Positions 7,802-16,451 of a stretch of 64,000 bases of DNA are shown piece after piece. This stretch comes from Pseudomonas sp. 30_B (GTDB lineage Bacteria; Pseudomonadota; Gammaproteobacteria; Pseudomonadales; Pseudomonadaceae): the NCBI RefSeq assembly GCF_017491605.1, contig NZ_JAFGYY010000002.1:1-64000 (forward strand), given 5' to 3'. Below the pieces are notes generated by a model. That model searched no databases. It was not told where the DNA came from and worked only from the letters and a program-made list of their open reading frames with translations. Within the stretch, counting starts at the first letter, position 1. Each line of letters opens with the position of its first letter. The position numbers and the translations under genes were made by a program.

Positions 7802-8386
7802 TTATTCTATTTTTAAACTATTTATTAGTTTCAGTCTCCAGTCGGTAGTAGGGATGGTTTTTCTTGGGGGTTCCGGTTCGCAAAGGGAGATAACTATGCT
7901 TTTTGATTTTCCTTTTATTATCCCATCTATGCATTCATATGTCTTGGAAATGTATTCTAGTCTTTCCGAGTTGGATTCTTCTTTTATGTAAGTGGTCTTT
8001 AGTCTGGTAATGCGTATGATGCTGCCGGGGGAGGCTTTTTGTGGTTTGTATTTTTCTTTGCTTATGATTAATTGTGTGAAATCTCTCGCGTCATCGCTGT
8101 ATGATTCTCTTTGAGGGTATGTGGTGCCTTTTGGAATTTTAGCTCCCTTAATTACTCCTGAATTTATGTTGGTGTTGCTTTCGGAGAAAATCATTCCAGA
8201 TAAAGGGCTTGCCTCGTATAGTAGGGTGCATGCGTCGGATCCGCTTAGTAGTTTCTTGTCGGATATCAACGAAAATCCACAGGTTTTTTTTAGGTCGTAT
8301 GGGTGGTCAGTGTCTACTGGTGAATCATTGGAGGCATAGAGCAAGGATGATGCCAGTGAAGTTGTGATAAGAAGAGTTAATCTCAT
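7802..8386 (-). CDS. Probable periplasmic immunity protein of the adjacent T6SS effector
   Basis: A 194-aa protein with an N-terminal signal peptide (about residues 1-19, ending LLYA), so probably periplasmic. No family is recognised; four cysteines are present in the mature part. Its start codon overlaps the effector stop (ATGA, 8383-8386), so toxin and protein are translationally coupled. This is the usual arrangement of a T6SS effector and its cognate immunity gene, and a wall-degrading effector needs a periplasmic antidote. The region is AT-rich compared with vgrG, matching the toxin C-terminal part of the effector gene. The immunity role is inferred from position, localisation and size. 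Confidence 0.75.
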   Translation of the reverse strand: MRLTLLITTSLASSLLYASNDSPVDTDHPYDLKKTCGFSLISDKKLLSGSDACTLLYEASPLSGMIFSESNTNINSGVIKGAKIPKGTTYPQRESYSDDARDFTQLIISKEKYKPQKASPGSIIRITRLKTTYIKEESNSERLEYISKTYECIDGIIKGKSKSIVISLCEPEPPRKTIPTTDWRLKLINSLKIE

Positions 8387-10731
8387 TTTCGTATATTTCC
8401 GCCAGGAAGTGTTATGTTTGTGTCATCGCTAAGGTCCTTGTATGCGTGTTTGAAGTACCTGATGCGATTATCAAGGTGCAATGCTGCACGGTTTACTTGC
8501 CGGGTGACGTTCAGTACATCCGCTCTCACTGCATCAATGTCGCTTATGCTTGAGAACGTTTTTATATCGGCTCTCGTGTTTATATTTATCTTTCCATCTA
8601 GAATCCAAGAATATGGGTGCGGGCTCCCGGGAGGGTTTGAGATTCGATCCCTGGTTTTTTCCGCCGTCCAGTAATATCCCGATGCATCAGATGCGACGTG
8701 GCTGTTTGATTGAAGTAATAGCTGATTGGGTTCGGAAGTGAAATCTAATCTCCGGAATTTCTGATAGTTCGTGTAGCCTACTCTTCCTGTTACCTGAATT
8801 ACTCCTCTTCCTCTAAATCTGACACCGTCACCCGGATTGATATTGCCCAGATCGGCACGCCCCTCGTATGCTGCCCCACTAGCGTACTCCCTTACGGTCT
8901 GCATGCCGTCAGTTTCTTGGACGATTTGCCCCCAGAAATGAGCTGTGCGCAAAGGCGTATTTATTAAGTATTTCGATCTTGTTTTGTTTAAAGATATCCA
9001 CATCGCCCCAGGCATTATCTGGGCGTTGGTTGAGTTTCCAGTTGAAATATTTCTCAGGGCTGATTCGTAGTTGAGATTTAGTCCTGTGGCTGGTAATAAT
9101 TGAGTCATTTCAATTTTGCTTAACCATCCACATTTTCTCAGGTGTGATATAAAATCCTTCGGCGGAAAATGCCAATGCTTACTTTCTATCTCCATTAAGT
9201 TGGCTTCCTCCCAAAACGCCAACGCCTTCTGATGCCTCTCAAGTTTCGTGAAGTCTTCCTCCGACATCGGCCCGCCCTCGGAGACCTTCTTTAGCCAGCC
9301 ATAGCGAATCTCGAAGTCATCCTTCGCCCATTCGGTGGGGAACTTGCAGATCAGGCGCTTGAGCTTGTTCCGGTTCTCGCCATCTTTCAGCCGGAGGGTG
9401 TTCCGCTCGCGGTCCTCGACGTATTCTTCGGACAGGCGCCGACGGTCGCCTTCGAACATCGTCTCGTACTCCGGCGAGTTGGCGCGGGTTGCGGCATCGG
9501 GTTTGCGCGGTGGTGGGTTCGTCACGTCGCTCGGGGGTTCGAGCAGGCCGCGGATGTAGTCGGACTGGCAGTGGCTGTCCGAATTGGTGTCGTCATCGAT
9601 CAGGCGCCAGCCCATCCAATGGGGGAAGTCGGCATCGCTGAACTTGGTGACGCCAGGGGCGTTGAGGTTGAACCAGGCGCTGCCGGCGGGCTGGTTGGTA
9701 CGCGCCGGCAGGCTGATTTTCCGCCAGTGTGCGGCGTTGGCTGGTTGCAGTGCATCCGGCCCTAGCACGCGGCCGAAGCGCAGCAGTTCGTAGCCGGCGC
9801 TGGGACAGCCGGGGTAGCGGCGGGTGGCGGCGGTGTAGAGGTTGTATTCGAAATCTGCTTCTTCCTGCTGGGTGCCAATCAGTTCGCCGCTGAGGAAGTA
9901 GGTGGTCAGGTTGCATTGGCCTCGGTCGTAGGTCATGCGGACGATGAGGCCCTGGCGCAATTTACTGACAACGGTGGGGCTGAAGCCCTCGCTGCCGACA
10001 AAGCCTTCTTCACTGTTCCAGCCGCCGGTCAGCTCCGGGCTGCGGTAGACCACCTCCGTCGGGTTGGTGGTTTGCGAGAGGTTCGCTGGCGGCGAGGCGT
10101 AACCCTGGAGCGTAGTGGGGAGGAAAAAGTACATGTCGCCCCAGCAACTGTCGGTGCGGCCATCCTGGGTCTGGTAGTCGAGGTCGCGCTGGTTGCGGCC
10201 GGTGAGGTGGGCGATCTGGCTGTCGGCGGCGATGATTTCGAAGTGGATCCTGCCGGCGCTGCCATAGATTTGTCCGGCTTCGCCGATGTTGTCCTTGCGG
10301 TAGATGCGCTGGTTGAGCTGCGGGTGGGGGATGTTGATTTTCGACAGGTGCATGTAGATCGAATAGAACACCACCTGCCCACGCTCACCTTCGCCGATCT
10401 CGGTTTCGTGGCGCAGGACGATGCAACCGTCGTCGGTCCAGCCATCGCCGACGCTCTGCTCGATGCGGTATTTGAGGGCGTGCGTCTCGCTGTCGGACTT
10501 GGCGGTTGGGGCGCGGAAATAAACCAGTTTGCCGTCCGCGATGGCTCGTACCGGCAGCGGGTGGCCATTCTCCTGTGGGGCGCTCAGGTGCATGCCGCCA
10601 TGCCAGTTGAGGTCGAAACTCAGGGGGTAGGCGCCGTCGCCCGGTTCGCCGCCGGGCATGGCGCGTTCGACGAAGGCTTCGTCGGTTTCGCCCGGTAGGG
10701 GGGCGGGAATGAAGGGAGGGCTGATGATCAT
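8383..10731 (-). CDS. T6SS effector: M23-like N-terminal domain plus GH19 chitinase/lysozyme C-terminal domain
   Basis: A 782-aa protein encoded 22 bases after vgrG, with a good ribosome site (AAGGA). Residues about 40-170 look like a LytM/M23 fold: WHGGMHL with H44 and H48, YMHL with H128, and GRIHFE with H163. The usual HxH pair is R161-x-H163 and the usual HxxxD is HxxxH, so metallopeptidase activity is doubtful. Residues about 560-780 are a glycoside hydrolase family 19 domain, with likely catalytic E606 in QIVQETDG and the motif FRGRGVIQVTG near 637-647. Such enzymes cut glycan chains of peptidoglycan in the target periplasm. The first two thirds are GC-rich like vgrG, but about 8,383-9,240 is AT-rich, indicating a swapped C-terminal toxin module. 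Delivery by the adjacent VgrG is inferred. Confidence 0.85.
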   Translation of the reverse strand: MIISPPFIPAPLPGETDEAFVERAMPGGEPGDGAYPLSFDLNWHGGMHLSAPQENGHPLPVRAIADGKLVYFRAPTAKSDSETHALKYRIEQSVGDGWTDDGCIVLRHETEIGEGERGQVVFYSIYMHLSKINIPHPQLNQRIYRKDNIGEAGQIYGSAGRIHFEIIAADSQIAHLTGRNQRDLDYQTQDGRTDSCWGDMYFFLPTTLQGYASPPANLSQTTNPTEVVYRSPELTGGWNSEEGFVGSEGFSPTVVSKLRQGLIVRMTYDRGQCNLTTYFLSGELIGTQQEEADFEYNLYTAATRRYPGCPSAGYELLRFGRVLGPDALQPANAAHWRKISLPARTNQPAGSAWFNLNAPGVTKFSDADFPHWMGWRLIDDDTNSDSHCQSDYIRGLLEPPSDVTNPPPRKPDAATRANSPEYETMFEGDRRRLSEEYVEDRERNTLRLKDGENRNKLKRLICKFPTEWAKDDFEIRYGWLKKVSEGGPMSEEDFTKLERHQKALAFWEEANLMEIESKHWHFPPKDFISHLRKCGWLSKIEMTQLLPATGLNLNYESALRNISTGNSTNAQIMPGAMWISLNKTRSKYLINTPLRTAHFWGQIVQETDGMQTVREYASGAAYEGRADLGNINPGDGVRFRGRGVIQVTGRVGYTNYQKFRRLDFTSEPNQLLLQSNSHVASDASGYYWTAEKTRDRISNPPGSPHPYSWILDGKININTRADIKTFSSISDIDAVRADVLNVTRQVNRAALHLDNRIRYFKHAYKDLSDDTNITLPGGNIRK

Positions 10732-10753
10732 GGGAAGGGTCCTTGCGCTTCGC

Positions 10754-13126
10754 TTACATCGAGAGGGGGTAGCCGGTTTTCGGCTTGGCTTCGTCGTTCA
10801 GCTCGCGGGGTAGCCAGGGAACGTCCGGGTGCAATTTGGCCGGCCCGCGAAACTCGAAATGCGCCGCCTTGATGGCGAAGTCGCCCCGGGTGCCCAGCTC
10901 GATACGGTACGGGTCGAGGGTGATGTAGGTGCCGCCGGCGTTGAGGGTGATTTTCTTCTTTGCGGTGATGTGGATTTCGTCCTCGGTGCTGACGATGTCC
11001 AGGCCGTGGCGGGCGAGCAGTTCCAGGCCGTCGTTCTGGGCCTGGATCGTCACCGGGCCCTGGTTGGCGTAGAGCTTCATGCCCAGCTTGCGCGCGAACA
11101 GGCCGATGCTTTGTCCCACGGCGGCGGTGAAGCGTTTGGCCACGCTGACGTCCATGTTGGCGCGGGCGGTGGCGATGAGGTTCTGCCCGGCGGCCAGTTG
11201 CAGGTGCTGGCCGCTGGTGAGGGCGATGCCGGCGGGCGCCGAGGCGAGGATGCCGGGCTGCTTCAGCAATTCCAGGGCGGCCTTGAGTTGTTCCGGGGCG
11301 TATTGGTCCGGCTCGTGGGCGACGGCATGGGCGGCATCGCGGGCCATGCTGCGGACCAGCTCCAGCGCCTCCTGTAGTTCGCGGATAGCGGCGTCCATGC
11401 TGAGGGTGTCGCCCTGGGCGCTCGGCTGTGCGTCGGCGCTGATGAACAGGCCCTTGCCCGCACGCACGGCGCCGTGGCCGTCGGTGCGCAGTTCGAAGCC
11501 TTCGCCGCGTTTCTGTTTTTGTGTGTCCACCAGGTGGCCGAGGTTGAGCTGGCTCTTGCCGCTGTGCTCGGTGCTCAGTTCGATGCGTTCCTGGCCGCGT
11601 TGATCGCCTAGCACCAGTTCGTTGTTGGCTGGCGTGCGCAGTCTGTTTTCCCGGTAGTTCTGCAGGGTGACGAGGTCGGGATGGCGGGAGTCATGGAAGC
11701 AATAGGCGATGTACGGGCGGTCGATATCGCCCTGTTCGAAGGCCACGCCCACCTCGGTGCCGGCCAGTAGTGGCAGGTGCAGGCCGTAGGTGTCGCCGGC
11801 ATAGGGGCGGGCCAGGCGTAGCCAGGCGCTGCTGTGTCCGCGCTTCCACGGCGTGCGGTCGAAGAGGAATTCGACCCGGTATTTGCCGTCCCGGTCGATT
11901 TCGGCATAGGTGGGGTGTTCTTCGGGGCTGACGATGCGCGCGGGGAGAGTGCCGAAGAGGCGCGGTTTGCTGGGTAGCGGCGGACGGAAGCAGATCCGTT
12001 CGGCATAAGGGATAGCGTCGAAACGGGCTTCAAAGCTGCTATCCCTGGCGGCGCGGGTATGTAGGCGGGTGATGACCGCGCCGGGAGCGAACGCCTCCGG
12101 TGCGCCCTCGCCGACGTTCAGCACATCGCCAGGGACCAGGGTGGCGCTGCTGGTGCTGCCGCTGAGCTGGATGCGGCCGTTGAGGTAGCGTTCGTGGCGC
12201 AGCCGCGCGTAGAAGTAGCCGGACTCGCTTTGCAGGTCTTCGTCCAGGGCCAGCGGATCGCCCAGCGTTCGATAGGGTTCGGCGTAGTGGTAGGCCTCTC
12301 CGTATAAGCCCTTTTCCCCACGGGTCTGGTCAACCTCGCCATCGAGCAATGCATTGGCATCGGCGTGGTGATAGGCGCGGATGTTGACGTGGCGCTCCAC
12401 TACCCGGTGCTGGCTGCGCAGGTTCCAGGCGCTGTCCTGGCTGCTGTTGGTGCCCGAGAGCCGGCGGTAGGGCAGTTCGACATCGAAACGGTAGCCGCGC
12501 TGGTCGTCGTTGAACTCGATCATTTCGAGTTTCAATCGCTCGTCACTTCGGAAGGTAAACCAGATGCCAACGTCGGCGAGTTGGCGGGTGATAAAAGCCA
12601 AATCGCTTTCGCCGAACTGCATCACCTGCTCTCGTTGGGGATACTCGCGCTTGAGTGTCTGGAAGTTGAAGTACTGCCCGGCCATGCCGTGCTCGCGCAG
12701 GATGCTCTCGACGATTTCCGGCACGGACTGGCGCTGAAAGATGCGGTGCTGCCGAGCCAGCCCGAGCAGAGCCAGGCGGGGTTGCAGGGTGACTTCGTAA
12801 TGGGCTTCGTCGCGGGAGTCGACGGGCAGGCGCCGGAACTCGGTAATGATGCCGTACAGGGTGCGCAGGGGCGCGGCCGGCGCGGCACCCAGGCCGGCGA
12901 AGGGCAGCGAGGCGGGCGCCGGATGGAGGCTGAAGCGAGCTTCTTTCAGCAGTACCTGCGCGGCAGGGATGTCACGGTCGGTGCTGGTGAAGGTGATGCG
13001 ATAGGTGAAGGGTTCGGAGAGCGTTTCCTCGCCCTCGAAGCTGAGGGTGTCGACGGGCGCGGCAAGGTCACGGATGAAGAGCTTGTGTCGGCGATGGTCA
13101 AACAGGAGCGGGCGTGTGGCGAGCAT
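10754..13126 (-). CDS. vgrG: Type VI secretion spike protein VgrG (TssI)
   Basis: A 790-aa VgrG. Order seen: a gp27-like N-terminal part (from DTLSFEGEETLSEPFTYRI through the LYGIITEFRR strand), a gp5 OB-fold region around residues 390-470 (YRVEFLFDR, then WLRLARPYAG and GTEVGVAFEQGD), and a C-terminal beta-helix with DUF2345-type repeats to the end. It forms the trimeric puncturing tip of the T6SS tube and carries effectors. No core T6SS genes are present here, so this is an orphan vgrG island that must use an apparatus encoded elsewhere. The C-terminal extension after DUF2345 is short, so the effector downstream probably docks non-covalently. It is the first gene of a minus-strand operon with the effector and two small secreted proteins. 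Confidence 0.95.
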   Translation of the reverse strand: MLATRPLLFDHRRHKLFIRDLAAPVDTLSFEGEETLSEPFTYRITFTSTDRDIPAAQVLLKEARFSLHPAPASLPFAGLGAAPAAPLRTLYGIITEFRRLPVDSRDEAHYEVTLQPRLALLGLARQHRIFQRQSVPEIVESILREHGMAGQYFNFQTLKREYPQREQVMQFGESDLAFITRQLADVGIWFTFRSDERLKLEMIEFNDDQRGYRFDVELPYRRLSGTNSSQDSAWNLRSQHRVVERHVNIRAYHHADANALLDGEVDQTRGEKGLYGEAYHYAEPYRTLGDPLALDEDLQSESGYFYARLRHERYLNGRIQLSGSTSSATLVPGDVLNVGEGAPEAFAPGAVITRLHTRAARDSSFEARFDAIPYAERICFRPPLPSKPRLFGTLPARIVSPEEHPTYAEIDRDGKYRVEFLFDRTPWKRGHSSAWLRLARPYAGDTYGLHLPLLAGTEVGVAFEQGDIDRPYIAYCFHDSRHPDLVTLQNYRENRLRTPANNELVLGDQRGQERIELSTEHSGKSQLNLGHLVDTQKQKRGEGFELRTDGHGAVRAGKGLFISADAQPSAQGDTLSMDAAIRELQEALELVRSMARDAAHAVAHEPDQYAPEQLKAALELLKQPGILASAPAGIALTSGQHLQLAAGQNLIATARANMDVSVAKRFTAAVGQSIGLFARKLGMKLYANQGPVTIQAQNDGLELLARHGLDIVSTEDEIHITAKKKITLNAGGTYITLDPYRIELGTRGDFAIKAAHFEFRGPAKLHPDVPWLPRELNDEAKPKTGYPLSM

Positions 13127-13372
13127 GGGCGGGCTTCCTTTTCCGGAGGAGGTCCGTTTTTAACCCACGGGGCGCAAGTGCCACGATCAGCCATGTCCCA
13201 AACCACTTGACGAATTTGCGTCAGCTTAGAAGGAATCCTCGAACAGGGCAGCGCCAATCATTCCGTAATCTGTTCAATGCACTTTCTGGATCGATCAAGG
13301 CCGGTCGGCTCCTCCAGAAACCCGTAAAAATGGGACACCCATTAGCCGGCCCCCTTTTCGCCGTCCCCTTTT

Positions 13373-13446
13373 CGCTGTTCTCCGCGCACATCCCGGACTA
13401 CCGCAACCTGATCACCAGCTACAGTCTGCTGACCGCCAACAAGTAA
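13373..13446 (+). pseudogene. Possible 3' remnant of a truncated gene
   Basis: About 23 codons of GC-rich coding character ending in a TAA stop (LFSAHIPDYRNLITSYSLLTANK without its final residues being repeated elsewhere). They are followed directly by a strong stem-loop and preceded by a palindromic-element end that shares TCCCCTTTTCG with the elements at 3935 and 6957. This looks like the tail of a gene cut by insertion. I cannot name the family, and the call could be chance. Confidence 0.3.
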
Positions 13447-13456
13447 GGCGGCCCGT

Positions 13457-13488
13457 CCAGGCGCCGCACGTGCAGGTGCGGCGCCTGG
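13457..13488. terminator. GC-rich stem-loop, possible terminator
   Basis: A perfect 13-bp stem (CCAGGCGCCGCAC / GTGCGGCGCCTGG) with a 6-base loop. No T-run follows on either strand. It lies downstream of the gene remnant at 13373-13446 and of the convergent diguanylate cyclase gene, so it could stop transcription from both sides. Confidence 0.5.
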
Positions 13489-13569
13489 GCCCGGTGGTCC
13501 GGTCGGCTTCGTGAAGCCGGCCGGATGCACCGGACCTTTCCTGCGCGAGTGATTCGCCCCTGTCCGCCG

Positions 13570-15117
13570 CTAGTGGGCGACGACCCGATTGCGTCCTGTC
13601 TGCTTGGCCTGGTAGAGGCGCTCATCCGCACTTTTCAGCACGGCCTCCGGCTCGCCGTCGCCAAAGGCGACGCCGATGGAAATGGTCAGGTGCCCGACGC
13701 CAGGTACCTCGGTCGCCTCGATGGCCTTGCGGATGCGTTCGGCGATGCCGCTGGCGATGTCCAGCGAGGTGTCCGGCAGCAGCAGGATGAATTCCTCGCC
13801 GCCCGAGCGACAGGCCAGGTCCCCGCTGCGCGAGTACTGCTGGAGCGTCGCTGCAACCTGCTTGAGCGCAACGTCCCCGGCATCGTGACCATGGGTGTCG
13901 TTGACGCGCTTGAAGAAATCGATATCCAGGGCCAGCACCGAGTACTGCAACCGGGTTTCCTGCAACAGCTCCAGTGCCGAATCCAGTGCCCGCCGGTTGG
14001 CCAGGCCGGTCAGCGGGTCGCTCTGCGCTTCATGGCTGAGCTGGCCCAGCTTCTGTTGCAGCAATTGCACGCCGGTGAGCAGCGCCTGGCGAATGGCGGC
14101 GGCTTCCGCATACCAGGCCTTCACCTCGCGCAGTTGCCCTGTGGTCTCCGGGGCGGAGAGGTGATTCGCACCCTTGGCCAGTTGCCGCAGGGGCCGGGTA
14201 ATCAGCATCGCCCCCAGGCAGATCATCACCAGTCCGACCAGGCTTGCCGGGATGATGTCCATGAGCATGGCGAGCATCAGCTGGCGCAGCGGCGCAAGGG
14301 TCACCGACCGTGGCTGCTGCGTGACCACCGCCCAGTTGGCATCCGGCACCGGCGCATAGCCGGAGAGCATCGCAATCCCCTGGTAGTTGAGGATCGGCAT
14401 TGCGCCGCTTTCACCGCGCAATGCGGCATCCACCGAGAGGCTCGCGCCCAGCACGTTGCCGAGCTTCGATGAGTCGGGGTGATAGAGCAGGCGCCGGTTG
14501 CTGTCGGCGACGAAGGCGAAGGCGCCGTCATGCTGGAAGTGGCTGCTGATGATCGAATGCAGCACGCTCTGCTTGAGGAGGTACACCGATCCGCCTACCA
14601 CACCGAGAAACTCCCCCGAGGGGCTGACGATGGGTTGGGAGATGAACACCACCAGATTCCCCGCCACCGAGACGTAGGCCTGGCTGACCAGCGGGCGGCG
14701 TTCCTTCAGCGCCTGTAGCACGGCCACCGAGCGCAACGTGGTGCCGACGATCTGCAGCGAATCCGGGTAGGCCTGCTGCACCCGGCCGCTGGCATCGACG
14801 ATGGCAATGGAGTTGAAGTACGAATCCTGCGCCTGCAGGCGCATGGCCTCGGCCCGGACGACCATCGGGTCGCCCATGTTTCGCGACAGGATGGCGGCGC
14901 TGTAGCTCAGGTTGCGGTGCGCCGAGGCGAGGAACTCGCCGATGCCGGAAGCGACTTTCGCGGCATAGGCGCTGTTGGCCTCCAGCTGCGAATGAATCAG
15001 CGCGTCGCGTTGCACCCGGTAGGCGACGAACAGGCTGTTGCACAAGGTGGCCAGGGTGGTCAGCAGCACGAAGACCAGGATCAGCCCGCGCAGGGTGATG
15101 GTGCGGTGCCTGATCAT
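13570..15117 (-). CDS. Membrane diguanylate cyclase with periplasmic Cache-type sensor and GGDEF domain
   Basis: The start is taken at ATG 15117 (MIRHRT), which puts the first membrane helix at residues 8-31; an upstream in-frame ATG at 15243 would add a proline-rich non-conserved leader. The roughly 515-aa product has a TM helix, a 240-residue periplasmic double-Cache-like sensor, a second TM helix near 280-305, a short HAMP-like linker, and a GGDEF domain. The active-site motif is GGEEF (about 437-441). The inhibitory I-site RSGD lies five residues before it, so product feedback is expected. The enzyme makes cyclic di-GMP from two GTP in response to an unknown extracellular ligand. It is transcribed alone, with its stop just inside a stem-loop region. 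Confidence 0.9.
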   Translation of the reverse strand: MIRHRTITLRGLILVFVLLTTLATLCNSLFVAYRVQRDALIHSQLEANSAYAAKVASGIGEFLASAHRNLSYSAAILSRNMGDPMVVRAEAMRLQAQDSYFNSIAIVDASGRVQQAYPDSLQIVGTTLRSVAVLQALKERRPLVSQAYVSVAGNLVVFISQPIVSPSGEFLGVVGGSVYLLKQSVLHSIISSHFQHDGAFAFVADSNRRLLYHPDSSKLGNVLGASLSVDAALRGESGAMPILNYQGIAMLSGYAPVPDANWAVVTQQPRSVTLAPLRQLMLAMLMDIIPASLVGLVMICLGAMLITRPLRQLAKGANHLSAPETTGQLREVKAWYAEAAAIRQALLTGVQLLQQKLGQLSHEAQSDPLTGLANRRALDSALELLQETRLQYSVLALDIDFFKRVNDTHGHDAGDVALKQVAATLQQYSRSGDLACRSGGEEFILLLPDTSLDIASGIAERIRKAIEATEVPGVGHLTISIGVAFGDGEPEAVLKSADERLYQAKQTGRNRVVAH

Positions 15118-15379
15118 GCCGGCCGCCACTCCGATCGTGGAGGGAGGAGGGCGGGGATTTGGGAGCTGGAAACTGCTGTTGCGGGGTTGGCGGGTTGGGC
15201 CATGGAGATGCTCGGATCCGGTCGGGTCGGGACGCGCCGCCATGCAGAGGCGCTTTGCAGAGCATAGGCAAGAGTCGGCGGATGGCCATGGTGCATTGTT
15301 TGGGGAAATGTGGCGAGCGAACGGCGGCAGGGACTCGTGGTGGATCAGTCCCGGGCAGTCGGCAAAGACTGGAGTGGGT

Positions 15380-16126
15380 TCAGGGGCGACCGATCCTCAT
15401 GTTGACGGGCCAGTTGACCGGGTGGCGCGTGGCAGGGTCTCCCCAGCAGGCGGCCATGTCGTCGGCGAACTGGCGCAGCAGGTCTTCGCGCCCGGCCTCC
15501 CTGGCGCTGCGCACGGCCGACCAGGTCGAGACGTAGCCGAGGAACTCCTCGAGGTTCCATTCCAGGTGAATGGAAATCTCCGGGCCCCGCAGTTCGGTGA
15601 AGGGGAACTCGATGGTCGCGTAGCCGTTGTCCACCAGCCTGCGTTCGGCGGGCCAGTAAGGGCCGATCTCCCGCCAGTAGAACTGCTCGAAGCGAACGCC
15701 CAGCGCGCCTTGCAGGCGCAGCACGCCGTAACTGATCAGCGCCAGGATCGCATCGGGTTTCGCGACCCGCCGCACTTCGGCGTAGAACCTGGGCAGGTCG
15801 AACCAGTGCGCGGCCTGCGCGGCGGTGATCAGGCTGGCGCTGCGGCTGGGCAGGGGAAGGTCTTCCGCCTGGGCGCAGGCGTAATGGACGTTCTCCTGAG
15901 GCGCCGAGTGGGCGATCTGATCCCGGCTGGGATCGAAGCCGACCACGGCGTCGAAGTGTTCGGCCAACTGCCGGGTCAGCTGGCCGCTGCCACAGCCGAC
16001 GTCGACCGCGAGCAGCCGGTCGGGCGCTATCGAGGCCAGGTAGGCGGCGAGTTCCGCCGGGTACTCGGGACGAAAGCGCGCATAGGCTTGTCCGCCCTGG
16101 TCGAACCAGTTCCTCAGGTTGTTCAT
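15380..16126 (-). CDS. Class I SAM-dependent methyltransferase
   Basis: A 248-aa protein starting at ATG 16126, chosen because GAGG lies about 10 bases upstream; a second in-frame ATG at 16135 sits too close to that site. Motif I is VDVGCGSGQLTRQ (about residues 41-53), followed by an acidic GFDPS strand end and the post-motif region ITAAQAAHWFDL typical of the Methyltransf_11 group, which includes trans-aconitate and UbiE/BioC-like enzymes. The C-terminal half (FYWREIGPYW) suggests a small-molecule carboxylate or similar acceptor. The substrate cannot be told from sequence. It is divergent from the GAF-GGDEF gene at 16452. Confidence 0.85.
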   Translation of the reverse strand: MNNLRNWFDQGGQAYARFRPEYPAELAAYLASIAPDRLLAVDVGCGSGQLTRQLAEHFDAVVGFDPSRDQIAHSAPQENVHYACAQAEDLPLPSRSASLITAAQAAHWFDLPRFYAEVRRVAKPDAILALISYGVLRLQGALGVRFEQFYWREIGPYWPAERRLVDNGYATIEFPFTELRGPEISIHLEWNLEEFLGYVSTWSAVRSAREAGREDLLRQFADDMAACWGDPATRHPVNWPVNMRIGRP

Positions 16127-16451
16127 GACGTGCATCCCTCGTTTCGAGGCCTTGCTTGACGCTGGCCAGGCGCAGCGGGAAACCCTGGGTTTCGAGTGCC
16201 TTGGCAGTGCCTTGCCGTTCGCGGCGGTGCCTGTTGAGCTTGTTACATCAGGGCTGATGCCATTGGCAAGGTGGCCGCCCGGTCCGACCGCGATGTGTCG
16301 AAAGGCCAGTAGTTCGGTGCAGCAGACATGGCGAACCACAAGGGCGGATCGAAAGCTGGCCGAGCTGCTTCAACTGCTCCGCACGGCTGTTCAGGGCGAA
16401 GGTGATTTGCTATGAATCGACGTGCCCTTACGCCACTGCCGAAGTTCCTGC
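16127..16451. other. Divergent intergenic region
   Basis: 325 bases between a minus-strand methyltransferase and a plus-strand GAF-GGDEF gene. It should contain both promoters. No gene, strong hairpin or clear regulator site is seen. Confidence 0.4.

Larger units (their letters stand above)
13127..13569. other. Intergenic region at the right edge of the accessory stretch
   Basis: It holds the presumed vgrG promoter, a degenerate palindromic-element end (13325-13372, with TCCCCTTTTCG), a possible gene remnant (13373-13446) and a GC-rich stem-loop (13457-13488). Plus-strand open frames here have no ribosome site. This is the likely junction between the T6SS island and conserved chromosome. Confidence 0.45.

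Noticed and set aside
9916..10698. 260-aa plus-strand frame inside the effector gene
   Set aside because: Ala/Val-rich antisense shadow without a ribosome site.
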